64,000 nt of DNA from Rufibacter sediminis (GTDB taxonomy: Bacteria; Bacteroidota; Bacteroidia; Cytophagales; Hymenobacteraceae), in NCBI RefSeq assembly GCF_014269285.1, contig NZ_JACOAF010000020.1, forward strand, positions 62,001-126,000, written 5' to 3'. Made by a program: the position numbers and the translations under genes. Every line of letters starts with the position of its first letter. Position 1 is the first letter of the stretch. A model generated the notes under the pieces. It did no database searches. It had not been told where the DNA came from and worked only from the letters and a program-made list of their open reading frames with translations. Positions 48,741 through 57,108 of this stretch are shown here, piece after piece.

Positions 48741-51602
48741 CTATTTGTTTTGCAACACAACCGGTTCTCCTAAGCCTAAGTCTTTGAGGCCGGCTAACTG
48801 GGTTTTGGCATCGCCTACCACTACGTACACCATTTTGCTCGGGTCGATGTAGTTGTTGATGAGGCTCTTGGCCTGGGTGTAGCTCAGGTTCTGGATGGCG
48901 ACTTCGTTCTGCTTCAGGTAATCTAGGGGCAGATTGTACGTGTTGATGGTCTCCAGCAGATTCACCAGGCTGCCCAGGGTCTCGTAGCTCAATGCCGTTT
49001 CTTTGACCAAGGCTCCTTTGGTGGTGGCTAAATCCTGCTCTGTGTAGCTGGTGCCGTAGGTTTTCAGGATCTCGTCAAAAGTTTGCAGTGATTCTTTGGT
49101 GACGTTGGTCCGCACGCTGGATGAAGCGGCAAACATGCCCGGCGCGGTTGGGCGGCGCGAGAACCCGGAGCCTGCCCCGTAGGTGTAGCCTTTCTGCAGA
49201 CGCAGCACGTTGAACAGGGTAGAGGCCGATCCGGCTCCCAGTTTGTGGTTGATGGCCTGCAGCGCGGCGTAGTCTGGTGAACCTACCGGCACGGCCAGGT
49301 ACCCGGCGTAAATCACCGACTGTTTGGCCTCTGGCTGGTCAATAAAGTACAGGCGGGCGGCTGGTTTGGCGGTGGCGGTTACCGGGGCAGGCAACGCCAC
49401 GTTTTTGGCGGTCCATTTCTGCTCAAGGCTGGCCAGGGCTTTGGCCACATCGGCTTGTTTCACGCTACCGGCCACCTGGAAACTAGCCACACTAGGCGAG
49501 AAGTTCTTCTGGTAGTAGTCTTTCAGGTCTTGCAGCGTAATGCCTTCCACGGTTTGCATGGTGCCGGCCGTAGGGTAGGCGAAGCGGCTGTTCTCGCCGT
49601 ATAGCACTTTGTTGAAGGCCAGAGACGCCACCGCCGACGGGTTGGCTTGCATCTGCTTGATCTGGTTCAGGGCCGCCTGCTTGGCTTTCGTGAACTCGGC
49701 CTCGTCCCAACGCGGCTCCAGCAGAATCTCTTCCACCAGTTTCATCACCTGCGGGAAATTGCGGGCCAGCGTGTTGCCGGAAATGGTGATGTTCTCAGAC
49801 GAAGAACTTACGTTGATGAACGCGCCCAACTGCCCGATGGCTTCCTCCAGCTGTTGCGGGGTTTTGTTTTTGGTGCCTTCCAGCAGCATGGCATCCACCA
49901 GAGAGGCAGTCCCGATCTTGTTAGGCGCGTCTAGCTGCATGCCGCCTTTGAGCTGAATGCTGAACTGCACCAGCGGTAATTCATTCTGCTCAATGCCGTA
50001 CACTTTCATGCCGTTTTTCAGCTGCGAAGTCCAGATAGCGGGGGCTTTGAACGCGAAATTGTTGCTCAGCTCCGGCATCTTGCTGCGGTCAATTTTAGAC
50101 GGCGTTTTGGCGAAGGTGGTAGGCTCAGTGCCCGTATTGGCTCCCTCGGCCCCGGCCACTACTTTCTCTTCCACCACTTCGGCTTTCACGGCGCCTTTCA
50201 CGGCCAGTTCTTCCTGCCCTTTGGGCACGAAGCTGGTCATCACGTACGGCTTGCCTTTGATGTACTTGCGGTACACGTTCATGATGTCCTGCGCGGTAAC
50301 GGCCTGGGTCATGGCAATGTCTTTCTTCGCGAAGCCCGGGTCCCCAGCGAACTCATTGTACTGGGCCAGCTGGAAGGCTTTGTTCAGCAGGCTGGAGATG
50401 CCGTTGTACAACGCGGTTTCCTCCTTGATCTTCAAACGATCCAGCTCCTGCTGGTTCACGCCGTCTTTCTCAAACTTGTCAAACGCCGCAAATACGGCGG
50501 CCTGCACATCGTCCAGGTCTTTCTTATCGAAGGCGCGCACCCGTACCCGGAAGGTACCGGCAATCTCCGCGGAGCTCTGGTCCGCGGAGGCACCCGGCGC
50601 CAGTTTCTTCTCTTCCACAATGATGCGCTCAAAGGGCGAGTTCTTGCCTTCAGACAGCAGGCTGCCCAGCATGCTCAGGGCGTACGAGTCTTTGTGGTAC
50701 TGCTCTACCGTGGGGTACACCATGGTTAACTCGGGCAGATTGGCAAAGTTATCCACGTGGAAAAGTGACTTGGTAGAAGTAAGTTTGGCGGGCTGCGGCG
50801 TTAATTTCTTAACCTCTGGTTTGTTTTTCAGCTCGCCAAAATACTTTGAGATCAGTTGCTTGGCCTCGGGCGTCTCAAAGTCTCCGGTCAACACCAACGT
50901 GGCGTTGCTGGCGCCGTACCATTGTTCATAAAACTCTTTGACATCGGCTAGGGTGGCGTTCTGCAGGTCTTCCAGTGACCCGATTACCTCCCAGTTATAC
51001 GGATGGCTGGCCGGGTACAGGTTCTTCAGGATCACGTAGTTGGTGTGGCCGTAGGGTTGGTTATCCACACGCTGGCGCTTCTCGTTTTTCACCACCTGCT
51101 TCTCGTTCTCAAGTCCCCATTCGCTCACGGTGTTGATAAAGAAGCCCATGCGGTCAGACTCCATCCACAGGATTCTTTCCAGCGCGTCTTTGGGCACTAC
51201 TTCATAATACACGGTTCCGTCCGTGAACGTACCGCCGTTGAAAGTACCGCCAATCTGGTTTACTCCTTTGATGAAGTTGCCTTTGCCCACGTTCTCTGAG
51301 TTCTGGAACAGCATGTGTTCAAAGAAGTGCGCAAAGCCGGTGCGGCCCTGTTTCTCACGGCTGGAACCTACGTGGTACATGATGGCCACCGCCACTTTCG
51401 GGTCTGATTTGTCCTGGTGCAGCACTACCTCCAGCCCGTTGGGCAGCTTGTATTTTTCGTACTTCAGGTCGAAATTGGCAGCCGCCGCCGAGGTCTTGGC
51501 CGCAGGCTTCTTGGCGGCCTGCGCCCACACGCTCTGGGCCGGGTTTATTGCCATACCGCCTATCAGCATAGACAAGCAGGCCACTTTGATTCGTTTGTTC
51601 AT
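48741..51602 (-). CDS. Periplasmic M16 metallopeptidase (pitrilysin-type, two domains)
   Basis: 953 residues with a signal peptide (to about residue 28, SVWAQ) and two M16 halves. The first has the inverted zinc motif HFFEH (residues 92-96) in GRTGFAHFFEHMLFQN and the downstream Glu region VVKNEKRQRVDNQPYG. The second half (about 545-945) has LVDAMLLEGTKNK where HxxEH would be, so it is catalytically dead and structural, as usual. It degrades or processes peptides in the periplasm or at the surface. It stands alone. The ATG at 51602 is clear. Confidence 0.93.
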   Translation of the reverse strand: MNKRIKVACLSMLIGGMAINPAQSVWAQAAKKPAAKTSAAAANFDLKYEKYKLPNGLEVVLHQDKSDPKVAVAIMYHVGSSREKQGRTGFAHFFEHMLFQNSENVGKGNFIKGVNQIGGTFNGGTFTDGTVYYEVVPKDALERILWMESDRMGFFINTVSEWGLENEKQVVKNEKRQRVDNQPYGHTNYVILKNLYPASHPYNWEVIGSLEDLQNATLADVKEFYEQWYGASNATLVLTGDFETPEAKQLISKYFGELKNKPEVKKLTPQPAKLTSTKSLFHVDNFANLPELTMVYPTVEQYHKDSYALSMLGSLLSEGKNSPFERIIVEEKKLAPGASADQSSAEIAGTFRVRVRAFDKKDLDDVQAAVFAAFDKFEKDGVNQQELDRLKIKEETALYNGISSLLNKAFQLAQYNEFAGDPGFAKKDIAMTQAVTAQDIMNVYRKYIKGKPYVMTSFVPKGQEELAVKGAVKAEVVEEKVVAGAEGANTGTEPTTFAKTPSKIDRSKMPELSNNFAFKAPAIWTSQLKNGMKVYGIEQNELPLVQFSIQLKGGMQLDAPNKIGTASLVDAMLLEGTKNKTPQQLEEAIGQLGAFINVSSSSENITISGNTLARNFPQVMKLVEEILLEPRWDEAEFTKAKQAALNQIKQMQANPSAVASLAFNKVLYGENSRFAYPTAGTMQTVEGITLQDLKDYYQKNFSPSVASFQVAGSVKQADVAKALASLEQKWTAKNVALPAPVTATAKPAARLYFIDQPEAKQSVIYAGYLAVPVGSPDYAALQAINHKLGAGSASTLFNVLRLQKGYTYGAGSGFSRRPTAPGMFAASSSVRTNVTKESLQTFDEILKTYGTSYTEQDLATTKGALVKETALSYETLGSLVNLLETINTYNLPLDYLKQNEVAIQNLSYTQAKSLINNYIDPSKMVYVVVGDAKTQLAGLKDLGLGEPVVLQNK

Positions 51603-51728
51603 GATCAGAGGAAAAGGGTTTGAGGTGAGTTAGGTTTGATGACTTGTATCGGCTGTCTTATTAGTAGCGGCTCAAGCTGATTTCTTACAGAGAAAGACGC
51701 GGGATTTTGCGCTTGGCTGCTTCTTTCC

Positions 51729-51764
51729 GTTTCGCACCCGTTTTCCGGAAAACAGGCCCAAAGC
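51729..51764. repeat. 36-bp dispersed palindrome, copy 28
   Basis: 36 bp with inner TTTTCCGGAAAA core perfect. The left outer arm is diverged. Confidence 0.65.
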
Positions 51765-51874
51765 AGACCGAATCTCCTCCTTTAGAATTTCCGCAGGAAG
51801 ATGGAGCTGACTTCTGTTTCAGAAAACTTATATATTAGATGTTAGCTATATTTAGGCGAGAATCGCTTTGCTGC

Positions 51875-51910
51875 GTTTTGGGCATATTTTCGTAAAAAGA
51901 GGCGTAAAAT
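51875..51910. repeat. 36-bp dispersed palindrome, copy 29
   Basis: 36 bp with intact GTTTT and TTTT, ending AAAAT. Confidence 0.65.
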
Positions 51911-52000
51911 GAGTTATTTCCCTTATTTAGTTGTTCAGGCGATGGAAAACACCAACACCTATTCGCGGCATCGGCCGCTATTCTTATATATGACAACCGC

Positions 52001-52165
52001 ATGAAAAATAGAAAGCTCATTTTGTTCCTCTTCTGCCTGGGGACTTTGTTAGCCTGGACCGCCCTTTGCCTCACCTATTTTACCACCGGCCGGATAGAGT
52101 GGCTCCGGCTCATCACCTTTCTTGCCTCGGGTATTTTAGCGTACATCGTCTATCAGCGCAAATGA
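52001..52165 (+). CDS. 54-residue two-helix membrane peptide, translationally coupled to the VanX-like gene
   Basis: ATG 52001 to TGA 52163-52165 encodes MKNRKLILFLFCLGTLLAWT followed by a second hydrophobic stretch (ITFLASGILAYIVYQ), with a basic start and end. Its stop overlaps the start of the next gene in an ATGA, a hallmark of translational coupling. No family is recognised. Position suggests a partner, anchor or regulator of the D-Ala-D-Ala dipeptidase; that is inference. Confidence 0.65.
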   Translation: MKNRKLILFLFCLGTLLAWTALCLTYFTTGRIEWLRLITFLASGILAYIVYQRK

Positions 52166-52881
52166 AAAAGCACTTCTTCCTGTTCCTGCTCTGGACGGTC
52201 ACCGTAGCCACTGCCCACGCCCAGGCTCCGGCGCTGTCTTCCATTCCTAAAAACCACTTCGGCTTACCCGTGGTTTCCAGCACCGCCTTGTACCAGGAGT
52301 TAGTGGCGCAAGATCCCAAACAGGAGCTGGTGGAGTTAGCTTCCTACATTCCGGGGCTGGTGCTGGACATCAGATACGCCACAAAAGACAACCTGGCCGG
52401 CGAGCCCGTCTACACGCTGGCCACGGCCTACGCCCGTAAACCCGTGGCCGATGCGCTGAAGAAGATCCAGGCCGAGCTGAAACCGCTGGGGCTGGGCCTC
52501 AAGATTTACGATGGCTACCGCCCGTACCAGGTCACAGTGCAGTTCTTCGAGAAAGTGAAAGACTCTGTGTTTGTGGCCTCCCCGCGCACCGGCTCCCGCC
52601 ATAACCGCGGCTGCGCCATGGACCTGACCTTGATCAGATTGAGAGACGGAAAAGAGCTGAAAATGCCCACCGCTTACGATGCCTTCACGCCCAAAGCTCA
52701 TTCTGACTACGCCAAGTTACCCTCCAAAGTGAAACAGAACCGCGACCTGCTCAAGCAAGCCATGCTGCGGCACGGATTCCAGGTGTATCCAGACGAGTGG
52801 TGGCATTTCGATTTCAAGGACTGGCGCAGCTATCCGCTCATGGACATCCGGTTCGAGGACCTGAAAGCGCTGAAGAACTAA
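52162..52881 (+). CDS. ddpX: D-alanyl-D-alanine dipeptidase, VanX/DdpX-like (M15)
   Basis: 239 residues from ATG 52162 with a signal peptide (LFLLWTVTVATAHAQ). Zinc site SRHNRGCAMDL (His about 147, Asp about 154) and the C-terminal EWWHFDF (catalytic Glu, zinc His) match M15D VanX/DdpX. The substrate-loop Arg lies in YDGYRPYQ. It cleaves D-Ala-D-Ala, releasing D-Ala from wall fragments. There are no vanH/vanA genes beside it, so nutrient recycling (DdpX-type) is likelier than glycopeptide resistance. The overlap with the upstream 54-residue gene fixes the start. Confidence 0.88.
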   Translation: MKKHFFLFLLWTVTVATAHAQAPALSSIPKNHFGLPVVSSTALYQELVAQDPKQELVELASYIPGLVLDIRYATKDNLAGEPVYTLATAYARKPVADALKKIQAELKPLGLGLKIYDGYRPYQVTVQFFEKVKDSVFVASPRTGSRHNRGCAMDLTLIRLRDGKELKMPTAYDAFTPKAHSDYAKLPSKVKQNRDLLKQAMLRHGFQVYPDEWWHFDFKDWRSYPLMDIRFEDLKALKN

Positions 52882-52893
52882 GAACTCTTCTCC

Positions 52894-52929
52894 GTTTTGG
52901 CCCTGATTTCAGAAAACAACCCTAAAAAC
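52894..52929. repeat. 36-bp dispersed palindrome, copy 30
   Basis: 36 bp, 12 bases past the dipeptidase stop. Inner TTTT changed to ATTT. Confidence 0.65.
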
Positions 52930-52944
52930 GCAGAAAGGAAAACC

Positions 52945-52974
52945 TTGTAGGATATATCGAAAGGGCGATATTTG
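52945..52974 (+). promoter_or_regulatory. Promoter-like TTG-N19-GATATTTG
   Basis: TTG (52945-52947), 19-base spacer, GATATTTG (52967-52974), 31 bases before the glycosidase ATG. Close to the Bacteroidota -33/-7 arrangement with one deviation from TAnnTTTG. Confidence 0.5.
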
Positions 52975-53005
52975 CCCCTTCAGCTTTATTCCTTTTTTCC
53001 TTTCT

Positions 53006-54550
53006 ATGAAAAAACCCTTCCCCTCGTTGCAGTCCGGGTTACTGACCCTACTGTTCTGTCTCCTTACTTCCTTTGCATACGCCCAACCTTCGCCCAAACG
53101 GGAGTTCCGGGGCGTCTGGATTGCCACCGTCGCTAACATTGACTGGCCCAGCCAGCAAGGCCTCTCGCCCGTCACGCAAATGGAGGAGTTCCGCTACATC
53201 CTGGACGAACACCAGAAAACCGGCATCAACGCTGTAGTGGTGCAGGTGCGCCCCACCACCGATGCCCTTTACCGCAGCAGCAAGGAACTGTGGTCGCACT
53301 GGCTTACCGGCAAACAGAGCCAGGAACCCAATCCGCCGTATGACCCGCTGGCGTTCCAGATTGACGAGGCGCACAAGCGCGGCATGGAGTTCCACGCGTG
53401 GTTCAACCCGTACCGCGCCACGCATGACACCATCAGCGCCAACATCTCGCCCCGTCATATCACCAGAACCCGCCCTGAGTGGTTTATCCAGTACGGCGGA
53501 AAGTATTATTTCAAGCCGGGTCTGCCCGAGGTGCGGCAATACATTGTTGACGTGATCATGGACGTGGTGCGCCGCTATGACATCGATGCCGTTCATTTTG
53601 ACGATTATTTCTACCCGTACCCCACCAAAGACCCGTTTCCGGATGACGAGGATTTCGCCAAGTACGGCGCCAATTTCAAGAACAAAGACGACTGGCGCCG
53701 CTACAACGTAGACGAGGTGATCAGGGTACTGTCGGAGCAGATCAAGAAAGAGAAGCCGTACGTGAAATTCGGGATCAGTCCGTTTGGCATCTGGCGGAAC
53801 AAGACCGAGCAGGAGCCCCGCGGCTCAGACTCCAAGGGCGGCATCACCAACTATGACCACCTGTATGCTGATATAAGAGGTTGGCTGGAAAAAGGCTGGA
53901 TTGACTACAACGTGCCGCAGATTTACTTCCACCTGGGCCACCCGGCCGCCGATTACGGCAAACTGCTGGACTGGTGGAGCAAGAACAGCTTCGGGAAACA
54001 TCTGTACGTAGGGCACGGGCCGTACAAGATCAACAATGACCGCGTGTACAAGCAATGGTCAGACCCCAACGAAACCGGCCGCCAGCTTCGACTTAACCGC
54101 CAGACGCCAAACGTGCACGGCAGCGTGTACTTCAGCTCGAAGTCTGTCATGGCTAACCCCAACGGCATTCAGGACAGCCTTCGGCAGTTCTATTACACCA
54201 ATCCGGCGCTGTTGCCCACCATGCCCTGGCTGGACAGCATTCCGCCTTTGGCGCCCACCCATTTAAAAGTACAGAACACAACTGAAGGAGTAGCGTTGCG
54301 TTGGACGGCCCCGGCCGCTGCCGCAGACGGCAATACCGCCCGTTATTACGTGATCTACCGCGTGCAGAGCGGCCGAATCCTCAACCCGGAGAACCCGGCC
54401 CACATCCTGGCCATTCACCACGGAGGCACCGCCTATACAGACACATCGGCCAAGGCCGGGGAGAACTATACCTATGCCGTTACCGCCGTGGACAGGCTGC
54501 ACAATGAAAGCTCGCTGTCTGAGAAAGCAGGAGGGAAGCGAAAGAAGTAA
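53006..54550 (+). CDS. GHL10 (YngK-type) glycoside-hydrolase-like protein with a fibronectin III tail
   Basis: 514 residues. Signal peptide (LLTLLFCLLTSFAYAQ); a GHL10/DUF187 TIM-barrel domain (about residues 30-345) with REFRGVWIATVANIDWPS, INAVVVQVRPTTDALY, GMEFHAWFNPYRA, VRRYDIDAVHFDDYFYPYP and FGISPFGIWRN; then a fibronectin type III-like domain (about 415-510: PLAPTHLKVQNTTEGVALRW...YTYAVTAVDRLHNESSLS). Family members are thought to act on polysaccharide or peptidoglycan, with the Asp pair HFDDY as candidate catalytic residues. It has its own promoter-like element, independent of the dipeptidase. Confidence 0.88.
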   Translation: MKKPFPSLQSGLLTLLFCLLTSFAYAQPSPKREFRGVWIATVANIDWPSQQGLSPVTQMEEFRYILDEHQKTGINAVVVQVRPTTDALYRSSKELWSHWLTGKQSQEPNPPYDPLAFQIDEAHKRGMEFHAWFNPYRATHDTISANISPRHITRTRPEWFIQYGGKYYFKPGLPEVRQYIVDVIMDVVRRYDIDAVHFDDYFYPYPTKDPFPDDEDFAKYGANFKNKDDWRRYNVDEVIRVLSEQIKKEKPYVKFGISPFGIWRNKTEQEPRGSDSKGGITNYDHLYADIRGWLEKGWIDYNVPQIYFHLGHPAADYGKLLDWWSKNSFGKHLYVGHGPYKINNDRVYKQWSDPNETGRQLRLNRQTPNVHGSVYFSSKSVMANPNGIQDSLRQFYYTNPALLPTMPWLDSIPPLAPTHLKVQNTTEGVALRWTAPAAAADGNTARYYVIYRVQSGRILNPENPAHILAIHHGGTAYTDTSAKAGENYTYAVTAVDRLHNESSLSEKAGGKRKK

Positions 54551-54706
54551 TCATGTGCCAATGGATGAATGTGCTGATGTGCTAGCTTCTCTATCAACCT
54601 CTGATTCTCTTCTGAGGAGCAGGTCATTTTCCTTCAACTGCAGAACTCCCCTCCTTGGAGGGGTAAGTAATTCTTCCCGAAGTTATTTCTAACCATTAAC
54701 AAAGCT

Positions 54707-54742
54707 GTTTTAGCGGTCTTTTCCGGAAAACAAGCGTAAAAC
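54707..54742. repeat. 36-bp dispersed palindrome, copy 31
   Basis: 36 bp with all four tracts intact. Its final AAAAC opens the terminator stem at 54738. Confidence 0.75.
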
Positions 54743-54769
54743 GGGAGACCTCATCGGCTCCCGTTTTTT
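54738..54769 (+). terminator. Intrinsic terminator before fumC
   Basis: AAAACGGGAG pairs with CTCCCGTTTT across 10 bases and is followed by more T. It closes the glycosidase transcript. Confidence 0.8.
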
Positions 54770-54782
54770 ATGAATAATTCCG

Positions 54783-54790
54783 TAGTTTTG
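54783..54790 (+). promoter_or_regulatory. -7 box TAGTTTTG of fumC
   Basis: Exact TAnnTTTG match, 34 bases before the ATG. Confidence 0.45.
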
Positions 54791-54824
54791 AGGCATCTAA
54801 AGTATTAACCATTTTCTAACAGAT

Positions 54825-56219
54825 ATGAGCGTACGCATAGAGAAAGACACCATGGGCCCGGTAGAGGTGCCCGCCGATAAATACTGGGGTGCCCAGACCC
54901 AACGGTCCAAAGAAAACTTCACCATTGGCGGCCAGCTGATGCCCCGCGAGGTAGTGGAGGCTTTCGCCATTTTAAAGAAAGCCGCCGCTTACACCAACAC
55001 CGAGCTGGGCGTTCTGCCGCAGGACAAAGCCGAGATCATTGGCCGCGTGTGCGATGAGATCCTGGCCGGTGAGTTAGCCGATCAGTTCCCGCTGGTGGTT
55101 TGGCAGACCGGTTCCGGTACCCAGAGCAACATGAACGTGAACGAAGTGGTGGCCAACCGCGCGCACGTATTGCTGGGCGGTGACCTGATGGACGAGAAAA
55201 AGAAGATCCACCCGAACGATGACGTGAACAAATCACAGTCCTCGAACGACACCTTCCCGACGGCCATGCACATTGCCGGTTACAAGGTAGTGTCTGAGCA
55301 TACCCTGCCCATGGTGCAGAAACTGCGTGATACGCTGCACGCCAAGTCACAGGAGTACATGAACGTGGTGAAAATCGGCCGGACGCATTTAATGGATGCT
55401 ACGCCGCTGACCCTGGGCCAGGAACTGTCTGGTTACGTGTCTCAGCTGGACCACGGCATGCGTGCTCTTAGAAACACCTTAGATCACCTGAGCGAGCTTG
55501 CCCTAGGAGGTTCTGCCGTAGGAACCGGCCTGAACACGCCACAAGGCTACGCCGAATTGGTAGCTCAGAAAATAGCTGAATTCTCTGGCTTGCCCCTGAA
55601 AACCGCTGAAAACAAGTTTGAGTCTTTGGCAGCGCATGATGCCATTGTAGAGACTTCCGGTGCGCTGAAGCAACTGGCCGTAAGCCTGATGAAGATTGCC
55701 AACGACATCCGGTTGCTGGCCTCTGGTCCGCGTTCCGGGATCGGTGAAATCATCATTCCGGAGAACGAGCCCGGTTCTTCCATCATGCCGGGCAAAGTAA
55801 ACCCAACTCAGGCCGAGGCCATGACCATGGTGTGCGCCCAGGTGATCGGGAACGATGTGGCGATCTCCGTGGGCGGCATGAACGGTCACTTTGAGCTGAA
55901 CGTGTTCAAACCGATGATGATCTTCAACCTGCTCATGAGCGCCCGCTTACTAGGCGATGCCTGTGATTCTTTCGACAAGCACTGCGCCGTAGGCATTGCG
56001 CCGAACTACGAAGTAATCAAGCGCCAGCTGGAAAACTCGCTCATGCTGGTAACAGCCCTGAACCCGCACGTAGGCTATGACAACGCCGCTAAAATCGCGA
56101 AGAAAGCGCATAAGGAAGGCACTACCCTCCGCCAAGCCGCCCTTGACCTGGGCCTGCTCACTGATGAGCAATTTACCCAGTGGGTGAAACCCGAAGACAT
56201 GATTGGCAGCCTGAAGTAA
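54825..56219 (+). CDS. fumC: Class II fumarate hydratase
   Basis: 464 residues, the normal length of iron-independent fumarase. Signature loop [18 protein letters not shown] (about residue 315, catalytic Ser), [35 protein letters not shown] and [20 protein letters not shown] are all present. The start reads [26 protein letters not shown], standard for FumC. It interconverts fumarate and malate in the TCA cycle. Monocistronic, with its own -7 box and a strong terminator. Confidence 0.97.
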   Translation: MSVRIEKDTMGPVEVPADKYWGAQTQRSKENFTIGGQLMPREVVEAFAILKKAAAYTNTELGVLPQDKAEIIGRVCDEILAGELADQFPLVVWQTGSGTQSNMNVNEVVANRAHVLLGGDLMDEKKKIHPNDDVNKSQSSNDTFPTAMHIAGYKVVSEHTLPMVQKLRDTLHAKSQEYMNVVKIGRTHLMDATPLTLGQELSGYVSQLDHGMRALRNTLDHLSELALGGSAVGTGLNTPQGYAELVAQKIAEFSGLPLKTAENKFESLAAHDAIVETSGALKQLAVSLMKIANDIRLLASGPRSGIGEIIIPENEPGSSIMPGKVNPTQAEAMTMVCAQVIGNDVAISVGGMNGHFELNVFKPMMIFNLLMSARLLGDACDSFDKHCAVGIAPNYEVIKRQLENSLMLVTALNPHVGYDNAAKIAKKAHKEGTTLRQAALDLGLLTDEQFTQWVKPEDMIGSLK

Positions 56220-56225
56220 GAAGCC

Positions 56226-56261
56226 GTTTTAGGCGTATTTTACGTAAAAGGTGCTTAAAAC
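56226..56261. repeat. 36-bp dispersed palindrome, copy 32
   Basis: 36 bp with all tracts intact but inner arms not complementary at four places. Its final AAAAC starts the terminator at 56257. Confidence 0.75.
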
Positions 56262-56302
56262 AGAAAAGCCCTTCTGCTGTAGCGGAAGGGCTTTTCTGTT
56301 TT
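56257..56302. terminator. Bidirectional terminator, perfect 18-bp stem
   Basis: AAAACAGAAAAGCCCTTC (56257-56274) pairs perfectly with 56285-56302, loop of 10. Shared by fumC and the convergent amidase. Confidence 0.9.
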
Positions 56303-56354
56303 GTTAGACGCTGGTTTAGTAGGCTTTCTCCATGAAACTATCAGCCCTGGCTGG

Positions 56355-57038
56355 CTATTCCTCTGACAATGGCGAGCCTTTCAGCTGAAGGTCTTCGGTT
56401 CTTTTCCTTATTTTCCGCATGAAGGATTTACCGGGATCGGTTTTAACGGTTCGGTACGAAGAATCGGCTTCTTTCCATAGCGCATGGGCGGCAAAGTCTT
56501 TGTATTCATAGTGCCCAATCACGTACTCAATGGGATATTTCTGCTTCAGGTGCCTGATCAGGGCTTCATTGGCTTTGAGCTGGGCTTTGGTGAGCGGGGC
56601 ATCATCGCTCCCCACGTTTTCTATCCCAATGGCACAGTAATTCAGGCCAATCACGTGGCGGGCAAAGGCGGTGTCGGGCAATTGCCTGAAGATGGTTCCG
56701 TCTCGGTCTACCAGAAACTGGGCTGCCACGTTCAAGACGCTGGCTCCGGCAATAGCTTGCCGCCGGCCTGGCAGCAGGGCCGGATTCATGGTATCAAAGC
56801 CTTGTTCAACGGTATGGCTGCCCGTCCAGTGCAAGACAATCATCTTAGGCAAGATATAAGGCGCCTCTTGCTGTAGGCCGTGCCTGGAGGCTAAGTATTC
56901 CAGGGATAACTTTTTTCGTTCTTCATCGAAAACAACCGGCTTGTCAAGAATCCTGAAGGTAGGGGCAGAGCAGCCAGGAAAACTTAGCAGGCCAATAAAG
57001 CAGCAGGTATATTTAATCAGGGAGGAGGGGGTTATCAT
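56355..57038 (-). CDS. N-acetylmuramoyl-L-alanine amidase (Amidase_2/PGRP), lipoprotein
   Basis: 227 residues. Signal peptide with lipobox (LLSFPGC, Cys about residue 23). The Amidase_2 fold shows zinc-site blocks MIVLHWTGSHT (first His, about 68), FARHVIGLNYCAIGIENVG, VIGHYEYKDF (second conserved His) and KTDPGKSF (Asp replacing the usual third region Cys/Asp). It hydrolyses the bond between MurNAc and L-Ala of peptidoglycan, probably at the periplasmic face of the outer membrane. Single gene, between a shared terminator and the SusD-like gene. Confidence 0.87.
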   Translation of the reverse strand: MITPSSLIKYTCCFIGLLSFPGCSAPTFRILDKPVVFDEERKKLSLEYLASRHGLQQEAPYILPKMIVLHWTGSHTVEQGFDTMNPALLPGRRQAIAGASVLNVAAQFLVDRDGTIFRQLPDTAFARHVIGLNYCAIGIENVGSDDAPLTKAQLKANEALIRHLKQKYPIEYVIGHYEYKDFAAHALWKEADSSYRTVKTDPGKSFMRKIRKRTEDLQLKGSPLSEE

Positions 57039-57108
57039 CTTTATTTACGTAATGGGTATCTAAATTTAAAAGGAGGATCAAAAAAGCTGATCCTCCTTCT
57101 AAAACACA

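Larger units (their letters stand above)
51603..52000. other. Intergenic region with two 36-bp repeats
   Basis: 398 bases. Copies 28 and 29 lie at 51729-51764 and 51875-51910; otherwise there is nothing recognisable. A TATATATG stretch just before 52001 may be promoter-like. Confidence 0.5.

Noticed and set aside
48497-48787. Short frames rich in FSENGPKTK-like peptides
   Set aside because: The recurring peptide, seen at many loci, is just the translation of the 36-bp repeat.
52162-52881. Vancomycin-resistance vanX
   Set aside because: The enzyme motif fits, but there are no vanH, vanA or vanRS-type neighbours; a wall-recycling dipeptidase is simpler.
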